Below are positions 16,327 through 24,667 of a DNA stretch of 64,000 nt, piece after piece. The number at the start of each line of letters is the position of its first letter. The first letter of the stretch is position 1. Below the pieces are notes generated by a model, which saw only the letters and a program-made list of their open reading frames with translations, was not told the DNA's origin and searched no databases. The DNA lies in NCBI RefSeq assembly GCF_010730745.1, contig NZ_AP022615.1, positions 2,976,001-3,040,000 on the forward strand. The letters run 5' to 3'. This DNA is from Mycobacterium heidelbergense (GTDB lineage: Bacteria > Actinomycetota > Actinomycetes > Mycobacteriales > Mycobacteriaceae). Made by a program: the position numbers and the translations under genes.

Positions 16327-16734
16327 GTGCCGACCGGCAAGGTTAAGTGGTACGACGCCGAAAAGGGGTTTGGCTTCCTGTCGCAGGAGGACGGTGAAGA
16401 CGTCTACGTCCGCTCGTCGGCGTTGCCCGCCGGGGTCGAGGGGCTCAAAGCGGGACAGCGGGTGGAATTCGGCGTGGCGTCCGGCCGGCGCGGGCCGCAG
16501 GCGTTGAGCCTCAAGCTGATCGACCCGCCGCCCAGCCTTACCAAGACGCGCCGCGAGGTGTCCGTCGAGCACAAGCACAGCCCCGATGAACTGCACGGCA
16601 TGGTCGAGGACATGATCACCCTGCTGGAGAGCACGGTGCAGCCCGAGTTGCGCAAAGGTCGCTACCCCGACCGCAAGACCGCTCGCCGCGTCTCCGAAGT
16701 CGTCAAGGCGGTGGCCCGGGAGCTCGACGCCTAA
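16327..16734 (+). CDS. cspB: Cold-shock domain protein CspB
   Basis: This protein of 135 residues has an N-terminal cold-shock OB fold (GKVKWYDAEKGFGFLSQEDG, containing the RNA-binding GFGFL, and DVYVRSSAL). A helical C-terminal half, rich in charged residues (DELHGMVEDMITLLESTVQ), is typical of actinobacterial CspB. It binds single-stranded RNA or DNA and acts as an RNA chaperone. GTG 16327 is chosen because it gives the M. tuberculosis length and has AGGTGAG before it. Confidence 0.88.
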   Translation: MPTGKVKWYDAEKGFGFLSQEDGEDVYVRSSALPAGVEGLKAGQRVEFGVASGRRGPQALSLKLIDPPPSLTKTRREVSVEHKHSPDELHGMVEDMITLLESTVQPELRKGRYPDRKTARRVSEVVKAVARELDA

Positions 16735-16900
16735 CCCCGTCACTTTTTGTGACGGTTCGCCGTGGTGTCCGCTCACAAGAGCGGAGACTCAAGCCTCGAC
16801 GTGAGTTGTTGGCGAGGAGGAATCCCGCGAAAGCGGTTGCCACAGCTGGGTTTCGACCGAGGCCAAGCCGGCTCGGTGGTTTCTGACGGTGTCCCTTTTG

Positions 16901-16965
16901 CGCCCAACGTCGACGCGATGGCGCGAAGTCCCGGCGTGGGCGGCCCGACAAGTCGACGTTGGGCG
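16901..16965. promoter_or_regulatory. 14-bp inverted repeat before the GST-like gene
   Basis: The exact arms CGCCCAACGTCGAC (16901-16914) and GTCGACGTTGGGCG (16952-16965) are separated by 37 nt. The right arm ends 19 bp before the ATG at 16985, overlapping the likely ribosome-binding region. It may be an operator or an mRNA hairpin; no binding protein is known from sequence. Otherwise the 16,735-16,984 stretch shows nothing. Confidence 0.4.
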
Positions 16966-16984
16966 TTAGGGCAGAATCGTCGTC

Positions 16985-17989
16985 ATGGCCACTTATGTTG
17001 CCGGGGCGGGCGAATTCACCCGCGACACCAACTACATCACCACCCGCATCACCGCCGACGGGCGCGACGGCTATCCGGTAGAGCCCGGCCGGTATCGGCT
17101 CATCGTTGCCCGCGCCTGCCCCTGGGCCAACCGCGCGATCATTGTCCGGCGATTGCTGGGGCTGGAAAGCGCGCTCTCCATTGGGTTTTGCGGTCCCACC
17201 CACGACGAGCGCAGTTGGACGTTCGACCTCGACCCGGGCGGCGTCGACCCGGTGCTGAAGATCCCGCGGCTGCGGGACGCCTACTTCAAGCGCTTCCCGG
17301 ACTACCCCAAGGGCATCACGGTCCCCGCGATCGTCGATGTGCCGACCGGCGCGGTGGTCACCAACGACTTCGCGCAGATGACCCTGGATTTCTCCACCGA
17401 GTGGACCGCCTACCATCGCGACGGCGCACCCGAGCTCTACCCCGAACCGCTGCGCGCCGAGATCGACGAGGTGAGCAAGAGGGTCTACACCGAGATCAAC
17501 AACGGCGTGTACCGCTGCGGGTTCGCCGGTACGCAGCAGGCCTACGAAGCGGCCTACGACCGGCTGTTCACCGCGTTGGATTGGGTAAGCGATCGCCTGA
17601 CCAACCGGCGATACCTGGTGGGCGACACCATCACCGAGGCGGACGTGCGGCTGTTCACCACGCTGGCCCGCTTCGACCCCGTCTATCACGGGCACTTCAA
17701 GTGCAATCGATGCAAACTCAGCGAAATGCCGGTGCTGTGGGCCTATGCCCGCGACCTGTTCCAGACACCGGGTTTCGGCGACACCGTCGACTTCGTCCAG
17801 ATCAAACAGCACTACTATATCGTGCACGCCGACATCAACCCCACCGGCATCGTGCCCAAGGGCCCGGACCTGGCCGGTTGGCCGACCCCGCATGGGCGAG
17901 AAGCGTTGGGGGGCAGGCCGTTCGGGGATGGAACCCCTCCCGGGCCGCCCGTCGACGGCGAGCGAGTGCCGGCGGGCCACGGCGCGTAG
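16985..17989 (+). CDS. Xi-class GST / glutathionyl-hydroquinone reductase-like protein
   Basis: At 334 residues it has the family active site ACPWANRAIIVRRLLGLE (catalytic Cys in CPWA), the FSTEWTAYHRDGAPELYP region and a C-terminal helical domain (NRRYLVGDTITEADVRLFTT, KCNRCKLSEMPVLWAYARDL). The family reduces glutathionyl-hydroquinones. Mycobacteria make mycothiol rather than glutathione, so a mycothiol-linked quinone substrate is an inference. It runs convergent with the DUF2771 gene, 17 bp away. Confidence 0.85.
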   Translation: MATYVAGAGEFTRDTNYITTRITADGRDGYPVEPGRYRLIVARACPWANRAIIVRRLLGLESALSIGFCGPTHDERSWTFDLDPGGVDPVLKIPRLRDAYFKRFPDYPKGITVPAIVDVPTGAVVTNDFAQMTLDFSTEWTAYHRDGAPELYPEPLRAEIDEVSKRVYTEINNGVYRCGFAGTQQAYEAAYDRLFTALDWVSDRLTNRRYLVGDTITEADVRLFTTLARFDPVYHGHFKCNRCKLSEMPVLWAYARDLFQTPGFGDTVDFVQIKQHYYIVHADINPTGIVPKGPDLAGWPTPHGREALGGRPFGDGTPPGPPVDGERVPAGHGA

Positions 17990-18006
17990 CGTCGCGCCGC
18001 CGAAGC

Positions 18007-18510
18007 TCAAAAGCTCAGCTGCACCGACCATTCCGCGTGCGGGACGGCGCGCACCGTCGCGCTGTCATTCGGTCGGCTGCCGTCGACCACCAACGTCAGC
18101 AACTGCACGACGATTCCGGTCAGCCGCCCCCGCTGGGGGTCGACCGACGGAATGGTGACCGCGAGCCGGCTGCCGGGCCGAAAGATGGTGGCGGTGGTGT
18201 TGGACGGGTCCTCGTACACCTGCAGCAGCCGCCAGGGAGCCCGGGAAATGGCTTCGGGAACCGAAAGTTGCACAGGATAGTGCTCGTTGAACGGTAGCTC
18301 GCCCTGGGTCTGTGGTGTCTGGCAGTCGTCGAGGTTGAGCACGTTGCAGTACAGGTACGGCCCGACCCGCGTCAGGTGCCCGTGCGAATACGCGCTGATC
18401 TCGGGTCGCTGCGGACCGGGCTGGCGCACGAGCAGCCACGTTCCGACGCCGGCCCCCACGCACAGGAGCGTCACCAGGGCCGCGAGCAGCGCGGCCGGGC
18501 CGCGCTTCAC
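18007..18510 (-). CDS. DUF2771-type membrane-anchored protein (Rv0875c-like)
   Basis: This protein of 167 residues has one N-terminal membrane segment (LLAALVTLLCVGAGVGTWLL) and an exported domain with two nearby Cys (YCNVLNLDDCQ). The end is beta-rich (SVQLSF). The GTG start overlaps the end of the MFS gene by four bases (GTGA), so it is the second gene of that operon. The function is unknown. Confidence 0.8.
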   Translation of the reverse strand: MKRGPAALLAALVTLLCVGAGVGTWLLVRQPGPQRPEISAYSHGHLTRVGPYLYCNVLNLDDCQTPQTQGELPFNEHYPVQLSVPEAISRAPWRLLQVYEDPSNTTATIFRPGSRLAVTIPSVDPQRGRLTGIVVQLLTLVVDGSRPNDSATVRAVPHAEWSVQLSF

Positions 18511-20222
18511 TCCGGCACCGCCGCCGGCCTGCCGCCGCCGCGGCGCGTCCCCTCCTGCTCGACCATGACGGGCCGATTGCCGCCGAGGCCGGGGATAAGG
18601 GAGTCGCCGCGGAAGCTGACGAGGGTCTGCGCCAGCCCAAGGATGAGCAGGGAAGTGACCGCGGTGAAGCCGACCCACAATTCGGTGTACACCAAGACGC
18701 CCAGCGCGCCGCCGAGCACCCACGCCAGCTGCAGCGTCGATTCCGAGCGCCCGAACCCGGATGCCCGCGATTCCTCGGGCAGGTCGTGCTGCAGGGAAGC
18801 GTCCAGCGAGGCCTTCGCGATCGCGCTGGACCCCGAGGTGACCAGGGTGGCAATCGCGGCCACCAGCAGGTTGCCCGCCACCGAGGCGGCGAAGGCGACG
18901 GCGCATACCGCCACCGTGCAGCGCACCACCAGGACGGCCGGCCTGCCCAGCTTCAGGCGCGCGCTGGTGAAGTTGCCCGCGAAGTTGCCGATCCCGGCGG
19001 CGGCGCCGATCATGCCCAGCATGCCCAGTTGGACCCAGCCGTTGGCTTGGTGCGCCTTGGCGACGAACGCCGGATACAAGAACAGAAAGCCCACCATCAC
19101 CTTGATGGTGCAGTTGCCCCACAACGAGGTAATGATGTTGCGGCCCAGGGGTTGTCGAAGTGTCCCGCCGACCTTCTTGACTTCTTCCGGCCAGTCGCCC
19201 ACAGGTGGGAGGGGCCCCCATCGGTGCGGCTGGCCGTCGTCCCGGCGGTAGCTCAGGGTGGCCGGGACCTCGCCCGCGGTCACCTCGACCCAGCGCGGAA
19301 TCCGCATCGACAGCATGGCGCCGGCGACCGTGATCGCGACGACGACGAACAACGCGCCGGGCAGCTTGAACAGGTGGGTGCAGACGAACTCGACACCGGC
19401 CGCTATCGCGCCGCCGGCGATGGTGCCGCCAAGCAGTCCGAACACGGTCAGCCGCGAGTTCACCCGCACCAGGTCGATGGTCGGCGGCATCACCCTCGGT
19501 GTCACCGCGCTGCGCAACACACTGAACGACTTGGAGAACACCATCATGGCCAGCGCGCACGGATAGAGCACCATCGACGGGTAGCTGCCGGTGGCGCCGT
19601 CGTAGTTCATGATCAGCATCACCGCCAGCGCGGTACGCAGCGCGAACGACAGCGCGAGCGCGACACGCCGGCCGTGCTGCAACCGGTCGAGCGCCGGGCC
19701 GATGAGCGGCGCGATCACCGCGAAGGGCGCGATGGTGATCAACAGGTACAGCGCCACTTTGGACTTGCTCTCCCCGGTCGCCGCGGCGAAGAACAGCGTG
19801 TTGGCCAACGCAACGGCCATCGCCGCGTCCACCGCAAAGTTCGCGACCACCGGCCACGTCAGCGCCGTCAGGCCCGACTTGTCGGCGCCGTCGGCGGTGG
19901 CGGCCCGCTGCACCATCCAATACATCCGGGAACCCATTTCGCGGCTTCGCTGGGCCGCGGCGCGGGTGACGGTGATGCGTTCGCCCGCGGCGGGTCCGCG
20001 TGGCGGCGCGCCGCTACCGGGGTCCGGCTCCGACTGCTGGCCCAGTGGCGGGAGATAGCGGTTGGCGCTGGGCATCGGCGGCGGACGGCGCGTCCGGCGC
20101 CGATCAGGGTTGTCGGCCGGGTAGTTGGCCATGCCCGGATGCTGGTTGGCCGATCCGTTGCGGGTCCGGCGGCCCGGGGTGGAGGCCACGCGGCCCGGAT
20201 CGTCACGCCGCCGTCCAGACAC
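18507..20222 (-). CDS. MFS-type transporter (Rv0876c-like)
   Basis: A long basic, Pro-rich cytoplasmic N-terminus (about 100 residues) precedes around twelve membrane helices, e.g. VVANFAVDAAMAVALANTLF and VALYLLITIAPFAVIAPLIG. The total is 571 residues. The family is the major facilitator superfamily, close to the mycobacterial hypothetical Rv0876c. Substrate is unknown. ATG or GTG within the first 35 residues are alternative starts. It is divergent from the DUF3027 gene. Confidence 0.85.
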   Translation of the reverse strand: MSGRRRDDPGRVASTPGRRTRNGSANQHPGMANYPADNPDRRRTRRPPPMPSANRYLPPLGQQSEPDPGSGAPPRGPAAGERITVTRAAAQRSREMGSRMYWMVQRAATADGADKSGLTALTWPVVANFAVDAAMAVALANTLFFAAATGESKSKVALYLLITIAPFAVIAPLIGPALDRLQHGRRVALALSFALRTALAVMLIMNYDGATGSYPSMVLYPCALAMMVFSKSFSVLRSAVTPRVMPPTIDLVRVNSRLTVFGLLGGTIAGGAIAAGVEFVCTHLFKLPGALFVVVAITVAGAMLSMRIPRWVEVTAGEVPATLSYRRDDGQPHRWGPLPPVGDWPEEVKKVGGTLRQPLGRNIITSLWGNCTIKVMVGFLFLYPAFVAKAHQANGWVQLGMLGMIGAAAGIGNFAGNFTSARLKLGRPAVLVVRCTVAVCAVAFAASVAGNLLVAAIATLVTSGSSAIAKASLDASLQHDLPEESRASGFGRSESTLQLAWVLGGALGVLVYTELWVGFTAVTSLLILGLAQTLVSFRGDSLIPGLGGNRPVMVEQEGTRRGGGRPAAVPE

Positions 20223-20319
20223 GAATCAATTCTGGCCTATGCCGACTCCGTGCGTCGGCAGGTCACCGGGTGTGGCTCATCAACCTAGTATTGGAGACGC
20301 ACTGCAGAGAGGGGACAGC

Positions 20320-21207
20320 GTGACCGGACCCATCGAGGAACCCGCCGCGACGACCGTGGCCGAGTGGTCCGACGGATTGGCGGCGGTGCTCACGGCCGCG
20401 GCGGACCAGGCCAGGGCCGCCGTCGAGGAATTCGCCGGCCCGGAGGCGGTCGGCGACTACCTGGGTGTCAGCCACGAAGATCCGAACGCCGCCACCCACC
20501 GGTTCCTGGCGCATCTGCCCGGTTACCAGGGCTGGCAGTGGGCCGCCGTCGTGGCCGCTTATCCCGGTGCCGACCATGCCACGATCAGCGAAGTTGTGCT
20601 GATCCCCGGGCCGACGGCGCTGCTGGCACCCGAGTGGGTGCCCTGGGATCAGCGGGTACGGCCGGGGGATCTGAGCCCCGGGGACCTGCTGGCGCCGTCG
20701 GCGGACGACCCACGGTTGGTTCCCGGCTACACCGCCAGCGGTGACCCACAGGTCGACGAGACCGCCGCCGAAGTCGGGTTGGGCCGGCGCTGGGTGATGA
20801 GCGCCTGGGGTCGTTCGGAGGCTGCCGAGCGGTGGCGCACCGGGGACTACGGTCCCGACTCGGCGATGGCCCGTTCGACCAAACGCGTGTGTCGTGATTG
20901 CGGTTTCTTCCTGCCGCTGACGGGATCGCTGGGCGCGATGTTCGGGGTATGCGGTAACGAGCTGTCCGCCGACGGCCATGTGGTGGACAGGCAGTACGGC
21001 TGCGGCGCCCATTCGGACACCCCAGCCCCTGCGGGCGGCGGCTCGCCGACGTATGAGCCATACGACGACGGCGTCCTCGACATCGTGCAGGAGCCGCCGG
21101 AATCGCCGGCGGAGGTGCCCGAGCTGGCGGCAGAGGTGCCCGAGCCGGCGGCAGAGGTGCCCGAGCCGGCGGCGGAATCACCGGACTCTTCGGCGGACTC
21201 GCCGTAA
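20320..21207 (+). CDS. DUF3027 protein (Rv0877-like)
   Basis: This protein of 295 residues carries the DUF3027 core (HRFLAHLPGYQGWQWAAVVA, STKRVCRDCGFFLPLTGSLG). CRDC together with a later CGNE and YGCGAH suggests a metal-binding knuckle. The C-terminus carries an acidic tandem repeat (AEVPEPA units, 24 bp each). GTG 20320 follows GAGAGGGGA and fits family length; the frame is open further upstream. It is actinobacteria-specific with unknown function. Confidence 0.85.
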   Translation: MTGPIEEPAATTVAEWSDGLAAVLTAAADQARAAVEEFAGPEAVGDYLGVSHEDPNAATHRFLAHLPGYQGWQWAAVVAAYPGADHATISEVVLIPGPTALLAPEWVPWDQRVRPGDLSPGDLLAPSADDPRLVPGYTASGDPQVDETAAEVGLGRRWVMSAWGRSEAAERWRTGDYGPDSAMARSTKRVCRDCGFFLPLTGSLGAMFGVCGNELSADGHVVDRQYGCGAHSDTPAPAGGGSPTYEPYDDGVLDIVQEPPESPAEVPELAAEVPEPAAEVPEPAAESPDSSADSP

Positions 21208-21225
21208 CAATTCCCGGCAAACACT

Positions 21226-21347
21226 TCTCTGCCCGCCTCACCGCGACAAAAGCGGTGGCTGTCGCGCGTAGGTGGACACATCGTCGTGTGCCGGCCGGCG
21301 AGTTACCGATGTGACAAACGGGGAGTGACGCGCGACCTTTGGCCCAA
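21226..21347. repeat. Dispersed repeat, family B, copy 1
   Basis: About 120 bp align with 33047-33172. Strongly conserved blocks are GCTGTCGCGCGTAGGTGG, TGCCGGCC and ACCGATGTGACA. A small inverted repeat (GCGACA at 21243, TGTCGC at 21260) is kept in both. It fills the gap between two converging genes and has no conserved reading frame. Confidence 0.65.
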
Positions 21348-21350
21348 CCG

Positions 21351-21806
21351 CTAGCCGGTCTCGGCGGCGGCTTTTATGTTTGCCAGCGACGCGTTCATGC
21401 CCTCGAGCAGCTCGCGTTCGAAGTTCGAGGTGCCGCCGAGGAGCGTGTTCACCGACATGTTCGAAAACGCGGTGACGCCGTTTTCGGCGTGCCGGCTCTC
21501 AATTACCCTGGTGCCCTGGCTGTTTGGCTCGAGCTCGTAGCTCCAGATGGTGCGGTTGGTGTTGACCCGGAACGCCAGCTTCTTCTCAGGGATGACCTCG
21601 ACGACCGTGCACGTGGTGGTCCAGAACATGCGGTTGCGGCGGTTGAGGTTGAGGGTGCGGGTGCCTGGGCGCAGCGGGCCGAACGCCTTCATCCAGCGGC
21701 ACTGTGGGCTCCACTCCGGCATGCGCCGAAAGTCCGATATCAACGCCCAGACTTTCGAGGCCGGCGCGTTGATATCGACCTGCGCTTGCAGTAACGGGGC
21801 TACCAT
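21351..21806 (-). CDS. SRPBCC (START-like) family protein
   Basis: This protein of 151 residues has the polyketide-cyclase/SRPBCC fold start QVDINAPASKVWALISDFRR, a central beta sheet (FWTTTCTVVEVIPEKKLAFR) and the long C-terminal helix (NFERELLEGMNASLANIKAA). Such proteins bind hydrophobic ligands in a helix-grip cavity. The ATG overlaps the stop of the small membrane protein upstream, so they form a two-gene operon. The ligand is unknown. Confidence 0.82.
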   Translation of the reverse strand: MVAPLLQAQVDINAPASKVWALISDFRRMPEWSPQCRWMKAFGPLRPGTRTLNLNRRNRMFWTTTCTVVEVIPEKKLAFRVNTNRTIWSYELEPNSQGTRVIESRHAENGVTAFSNMSVNTLLGGTSNFERELLEGMNASLANIKAAAETG

Positions 21807-22090
21807 TGCTCCTCCCGGCTGCGATCGAGGTAGGTTTCCAGCCCCGACTGAGCGCCACGCGCGCCGCGGCGGGCGGCGGCAAGCTGCGACACGAAGATGC
21901 CCGTTCCGATCAGCCCCACGCCCAGCCCGCCCAGCGTCACCGGGCGCCAACTCTGCAGGGCGGGTACGACGAACGCGAGGGCCGCGGCGATCAGCCAGCC
22001 GAGGAAGCCGACCGCGACGACGGGCCACACCTCGAGCAGCGCGGGCGGCAGCGGTGGCGCCTCGGGGCCCTGGCCGGGTTGGACTGACAT
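21800..22090 (-). CDS. Small two-helix membrane protein (Rv0879c-like)
   Basis: This protein of 96 residues has two membrane helices (VWPVVAVGFLGWLIAAALAF and VTLGGLGVGLIGTGIFVSQL) and a basic C-terminal tail ending SREEQW. Size and position match Rv0879c, a DUF2530-type protein as far as I recall. Its stop overlaps the SRPBCC start. Start ATG 22090 is chosen by family length; an upstream GTG would add 18 residues. Confidence 0.8.
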   Translation of the reverse strand: MSVQPGQGPEAPPLPPALLEVWPVVAVGFLGWLIAAALAFVVPALQSWRPVTLGGLGVGLIGTGIFVSQLAAARRGARGAQSGLETYLDRSREEQW

Positions 22091-22185
22091 CGCGATTAAC
22101 GATAGCCCGGGCCGCGTAGCGGCGTGAGGACGAAACTCCACCATTTCGTGTCCCGAGCTTCCTGGGTTCCGTGTAACCTCGCGCC

Positions 22186-22617
22186 ATGCCTGACAGCGAC
22201 GCCCGGCTGGCCAGTGACTTGTCGCTGGCTGTCATGCGGCTGGCCCGCCAACTGAGGTTTCGCAACCCGTCGTCGCCGGTGTCGCTGTCCCAGCTGTCGG
22301 CCCTGGCGACGCTGGTCAACGAGGGCGCGATGACCCCCGGCGCGCTGGCGATTCGCGAGCGCGTCCGCCCCCCATCGATGACCCGGGTGATCGCCTCGCT
22401 GGCCGAGATGGGTCTCGTCGACCGAGCCCCGCACCCCGTCGACGGCCGGCAGGTGCTCGTCTCGGTGTCCGAGTCCGGAGCCGAGCTGGTCAAGGAGGCC
22501 CGTCGCGCTCGCCAGGAATGGCTGGCCAAGCGCCTCGCGACGCTGGGCAGCGACAAACGTGACATCCTGCGCAACGCGGCTGATCTGATGTTGGCCCTGG
22601 TCGACGAAAGCCCGTGA
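22186..22617 (+). CDS. MarR-family transcriptional regulator (Rv0880-like)
   Basis: At 143 residues this is a winged-helix MarR protein: SLSQLSALATLVNEGAMTPG, recognition helix region IRERVRPPSMTRVIASLAEM, and wing RAPHPVDGRQVLVSVSESG. Members are dimeric repressors released by small ligands. Its stop overlaps the methyltransferase start (GTGA), indicating co-expression with the downstream SpoU gene. It is divergent from the small membrane protein operon. Confidence 0.9.
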   Translation: MPDSDARLASDLSLAVMRLARQLRFRNPSSPVSLSQLSALATLVNEGAMTPGALAIRERVRPPSMTRVIASLAEMGLVDRAPHPVDGRQVLVSVSESGAELVKEARRARQEWLAKRLATLGSDKRDILRNAADLMLALVDESP

Positions 22618-23438
22618 GCGACGGCCTGGATGTTCAGGACGTCAACGATCCCGAGGACCCGCGGCTCGACGATTTCCGCGACCTGAACAGCGTCGATCGT
22701 CGCCCCGATCTCCCCACCGGCAAAGGGCTGGTGATCGCCGAGGGCGTGCTGGTCGTGCAGCGCATGCTCGCGTCCCGGTTCAGCCCGCACGCCCTGCTGG
22801 GCACCGACCGCCGGCTGACCGAACTCAAGGCCGATCTGGTCGGGGCCGACGCGCCGTTCTACCGGGCGTCGGCCGACGTGATGGCGCGGGTGGTCGGCTT
22901 CCACCTCAATCGCGGCGTGCTGGCCGCCGCAAGGCGGGTTCCGGAGCCCAGCGTCGCGCAGGCGGTCGACGGCGCCCGTACCGTCGCGGTGCTCGAAGGC
23001 GTCAACGACCACGAGAACCTCGGCTCGATCTTTCGCAACGCGGCGGGGCTGGGTGTGGACGCCGTCGTGTTCGGCAGCGGCTGCGCCGACCCGCTCTACC
23101 GTCGCGCAGTCCGGGTGTCCATGGGTCACGCGTTGCTGGTTCCGTATGCGCGGGCAACCGACTGGCCCGCCGACCTCGCGCTGTTGCAGGAAAGCGGATT
23201 CCGGCTGCTGGCAATGACGCCGAGCCGCGAAGCGTGCGCGCTGCCGGAGGCGATGGCCGCGGCGCGTGACCATCGTGTCGCGGTGCTCGTTGGCGCCGAG
23301 GGCCCGGGGCTGACGGCCGCCACCCTGCGGCGAAGCGACGCGCGGGTGCGCATCCCGATGTCGCGCGGCACGGACTCGCTCAACGTCGCGACCGCGGCCG
23401 CTTTGGCGTTCTACGAACGGGTTAGGCTCGGGCCGTGA
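22614..23438 (+). CDS. SpoU/TrmH-family RNA 2'-O-ribose methyltransferase
   Basis: This protein of 274 residues has an N-terminal RNA-binding subdomain and a C-terminal SPOUT knot with the three motifs NDHENLGSIFRNAAGLGVDA, GAEGPGLT and MSRGTDSLNVATAAALAFYE. It transfers methyl from SAM to ribose in rRNA or tRNA; the target cannot be predicted. It sits between MarR and DUF2537 genes with 4-bp overlaps on both sides. Confidence 0.9.
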   Translation: MSDGLDVQDVNDPEDPRLDDFRDLNSVDRRPDLPTGKGLVIAEGVLVVQRMLASRFSPHALLGTDRRLTELKADLVGADAPFYRASADVMARVVGFHLNRGVLAAARRVPEPSVAQAVDGARTVAVLEGVNDHENLGSIFRNAAGLGVDAVVFGSGCADPLYRRAVRVSMGHALLVPYARATDWPADLALLQESGFRLLAMTPSREACALPEAMAAARDHRVAVLVGAEGPGLTAATLRRSDARVRIPMSRGTDSLNVATAAALAFYERVRLGP

Positions 23439-23713
23439 GCGACGGGTCTGTGCCCTGGGCAACGGGTTTGACGGTCTCCGGCTTCGTCGCCGCGGTGACC
23501 GGAGTCGGCATCGTGGTGCTCACCCTCGGGCTGATCCGGGTGCATCCGCTGTTGGCGGTCGGCCTCAACGTTGTGGCGGCGGGTGGGCTGGCGCCGACGC
23601 TGTGGGGCTGGCGGCGGACCTTGGTGCTGCGCTGGTTTGTGCTGGGTGCGGCCGTAGGCGTGGCCGGCGCGTGGCTGACGCTGCTCGCGATGACGGCGTC
23701 GGGCAGCGCCTAG
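23435..23713 (+). CDS. DUF2537-type small membrane protein (Rv0882-like)
   Basis: This protein of 92 residues has three likely membrane helices (TVSGFVAAVTGVGIVVLTLG, LLAVGLNVVAAGGLAPTLWG, LRWFVLGAAVGVAGAWLTLL). GTG overlaps the methyltransferase stop. It runs convergent into sepH with a 4-bp overlap. Function is unknown. Confidence 0.8.
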   Translation: MSDGSVPWATGLTVSGFVAAVTGVGIVVLTLGLIRVHPLLAVGLNVVAAGGLAPTLWGWRRTLVLRWFVLGAAVGVAGAWLTLLAMTASGSA

Positions 23714-24489
23714 CGGCGCCCGCCCGAGCGCACCCCGAGCAGTACATCCTCCCAGGCCGGAATGACCGGCTTGCCGCGCCTGGTGTGCACCGGCTGTTCT
23801 GGCGGCGCGGTGACCGCCGGCTTCGCCTCTCCTCCGGAAGCGGGCGGTGCCCCCGCGTCGAAGTCGAGGTGGGCCACCCGCGCGACCGGCCGCAACGGAC
23901 GCTCGAAGTCCGGGTCGATGAGCTCACTGGCCGCATCGTCGATCGCCGTGACCGTTCCGCCGTGGGCACCGGGAGTGAAGCAGAAGTGCGCGATGTTGTC
24001 CGAACGGCCGACCTTCCAGGCAAGCTGCACCGTCCAGCGGCTGTCCTCGTTGCGCCAGGCGTCCCAGCTGAGTCTGTCGGGTTCCAGGCCGCGTGCCACC
24101 AATGCGGCGCTGACGGTCTCCAGCAGGGTCAGCACCGCGGGGCCGTCGGCGAGCATCGGGTGCGCGGCGGTTGCCAGCTCGGCGGCGCGCGCGCGTTCCA
24201 GCAACACCGGATGGGCAAACCTGCGGATCCGCACGATGTCGGAACCCGACGCCGCGGCCACCTGCTCGACGGACGCGCCAGCGCGGATCTTGGCTTGAAT
24301 TTCTTTGGGGCTCAACATGTTAGTGACCTCGATGTCGAGCTGCGGTTGCTCCGGCAGTACCGGATCGCCGCGAAGGGCGGCCCGTAGCCGGTCGTCGGTC
24401 GCCAGCTTGAACTGTTCGGCGGGTTCCCCGCCCCCACAGATGACGTATTTGCCGTCGTGATCGAGCCCAACCACTTTGAGTTCCCGCAT
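23710..24489 (-). CDS. sepH: Septation protein SepH (Rv0883c-like)
   Basis: This protein of 259 residues has the SepH/DUF3071 N-terminal domain (ELKVVGLDHDGKYVICGGGE) with an internal helix-turn-helix (SPKEIQAKIRAGASVEQVAA; VRIRRFAHPVLLERARAAEL). A variable Pro/Ala-rich C-terminus follows. In Streptomyces and Mycobacterium smegmatis SepH binds FtsZ and promotes filament assembly at the septum. GAGGAG lies before the ATG. Confidence 0.88.
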   Translation of the reverse strand: MRELKVVGLDHDGKYVICGGGEPAEQFKLATDDRLRAALRGDPVLPEQPQLDIEVTNMLSPKEIQAKIRAGASVEQVAAASGSDIVRIRRFAHPVLLERARAAELATAAHPMLADGPAVLTLLETVSAALVARGLEPDRLSWDAWRNEDSRWTVQLAWKVGRSDNIAHFCFTPGAHGGTVTAIDDAASELIDPDFERPLRPVARVAHLDFDAGAPPASGGEAKPAVTAPPEQPVHTRRGKPVIPAWEDVLLGVRSGGRR

Positions 24490-24667
24490 GACTTCTCCTC
24501 GCAGGCTCCGTGCCGGTCAGCGACGGACCCGTCAGGTGCGCACTCTAGTGCAGCTAACGCCGATAACCCGCTCTGACACGCTGGCGGCGTGCGGGCTGAT
24601 GACGGTGCCCCCAGCGTGGCCGAGGGCGCCCCCAAGGCGGGCCATTGCGGCCCGCACCGCCGCCGCG

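Noticed and set aside
21351..23462. A 703-codon minus-strand frame reading into the SRPBCC gene
   Set aside because: Only the last 151 codons are protein-like; the rest is antisense to the MarR and SpoU genes.
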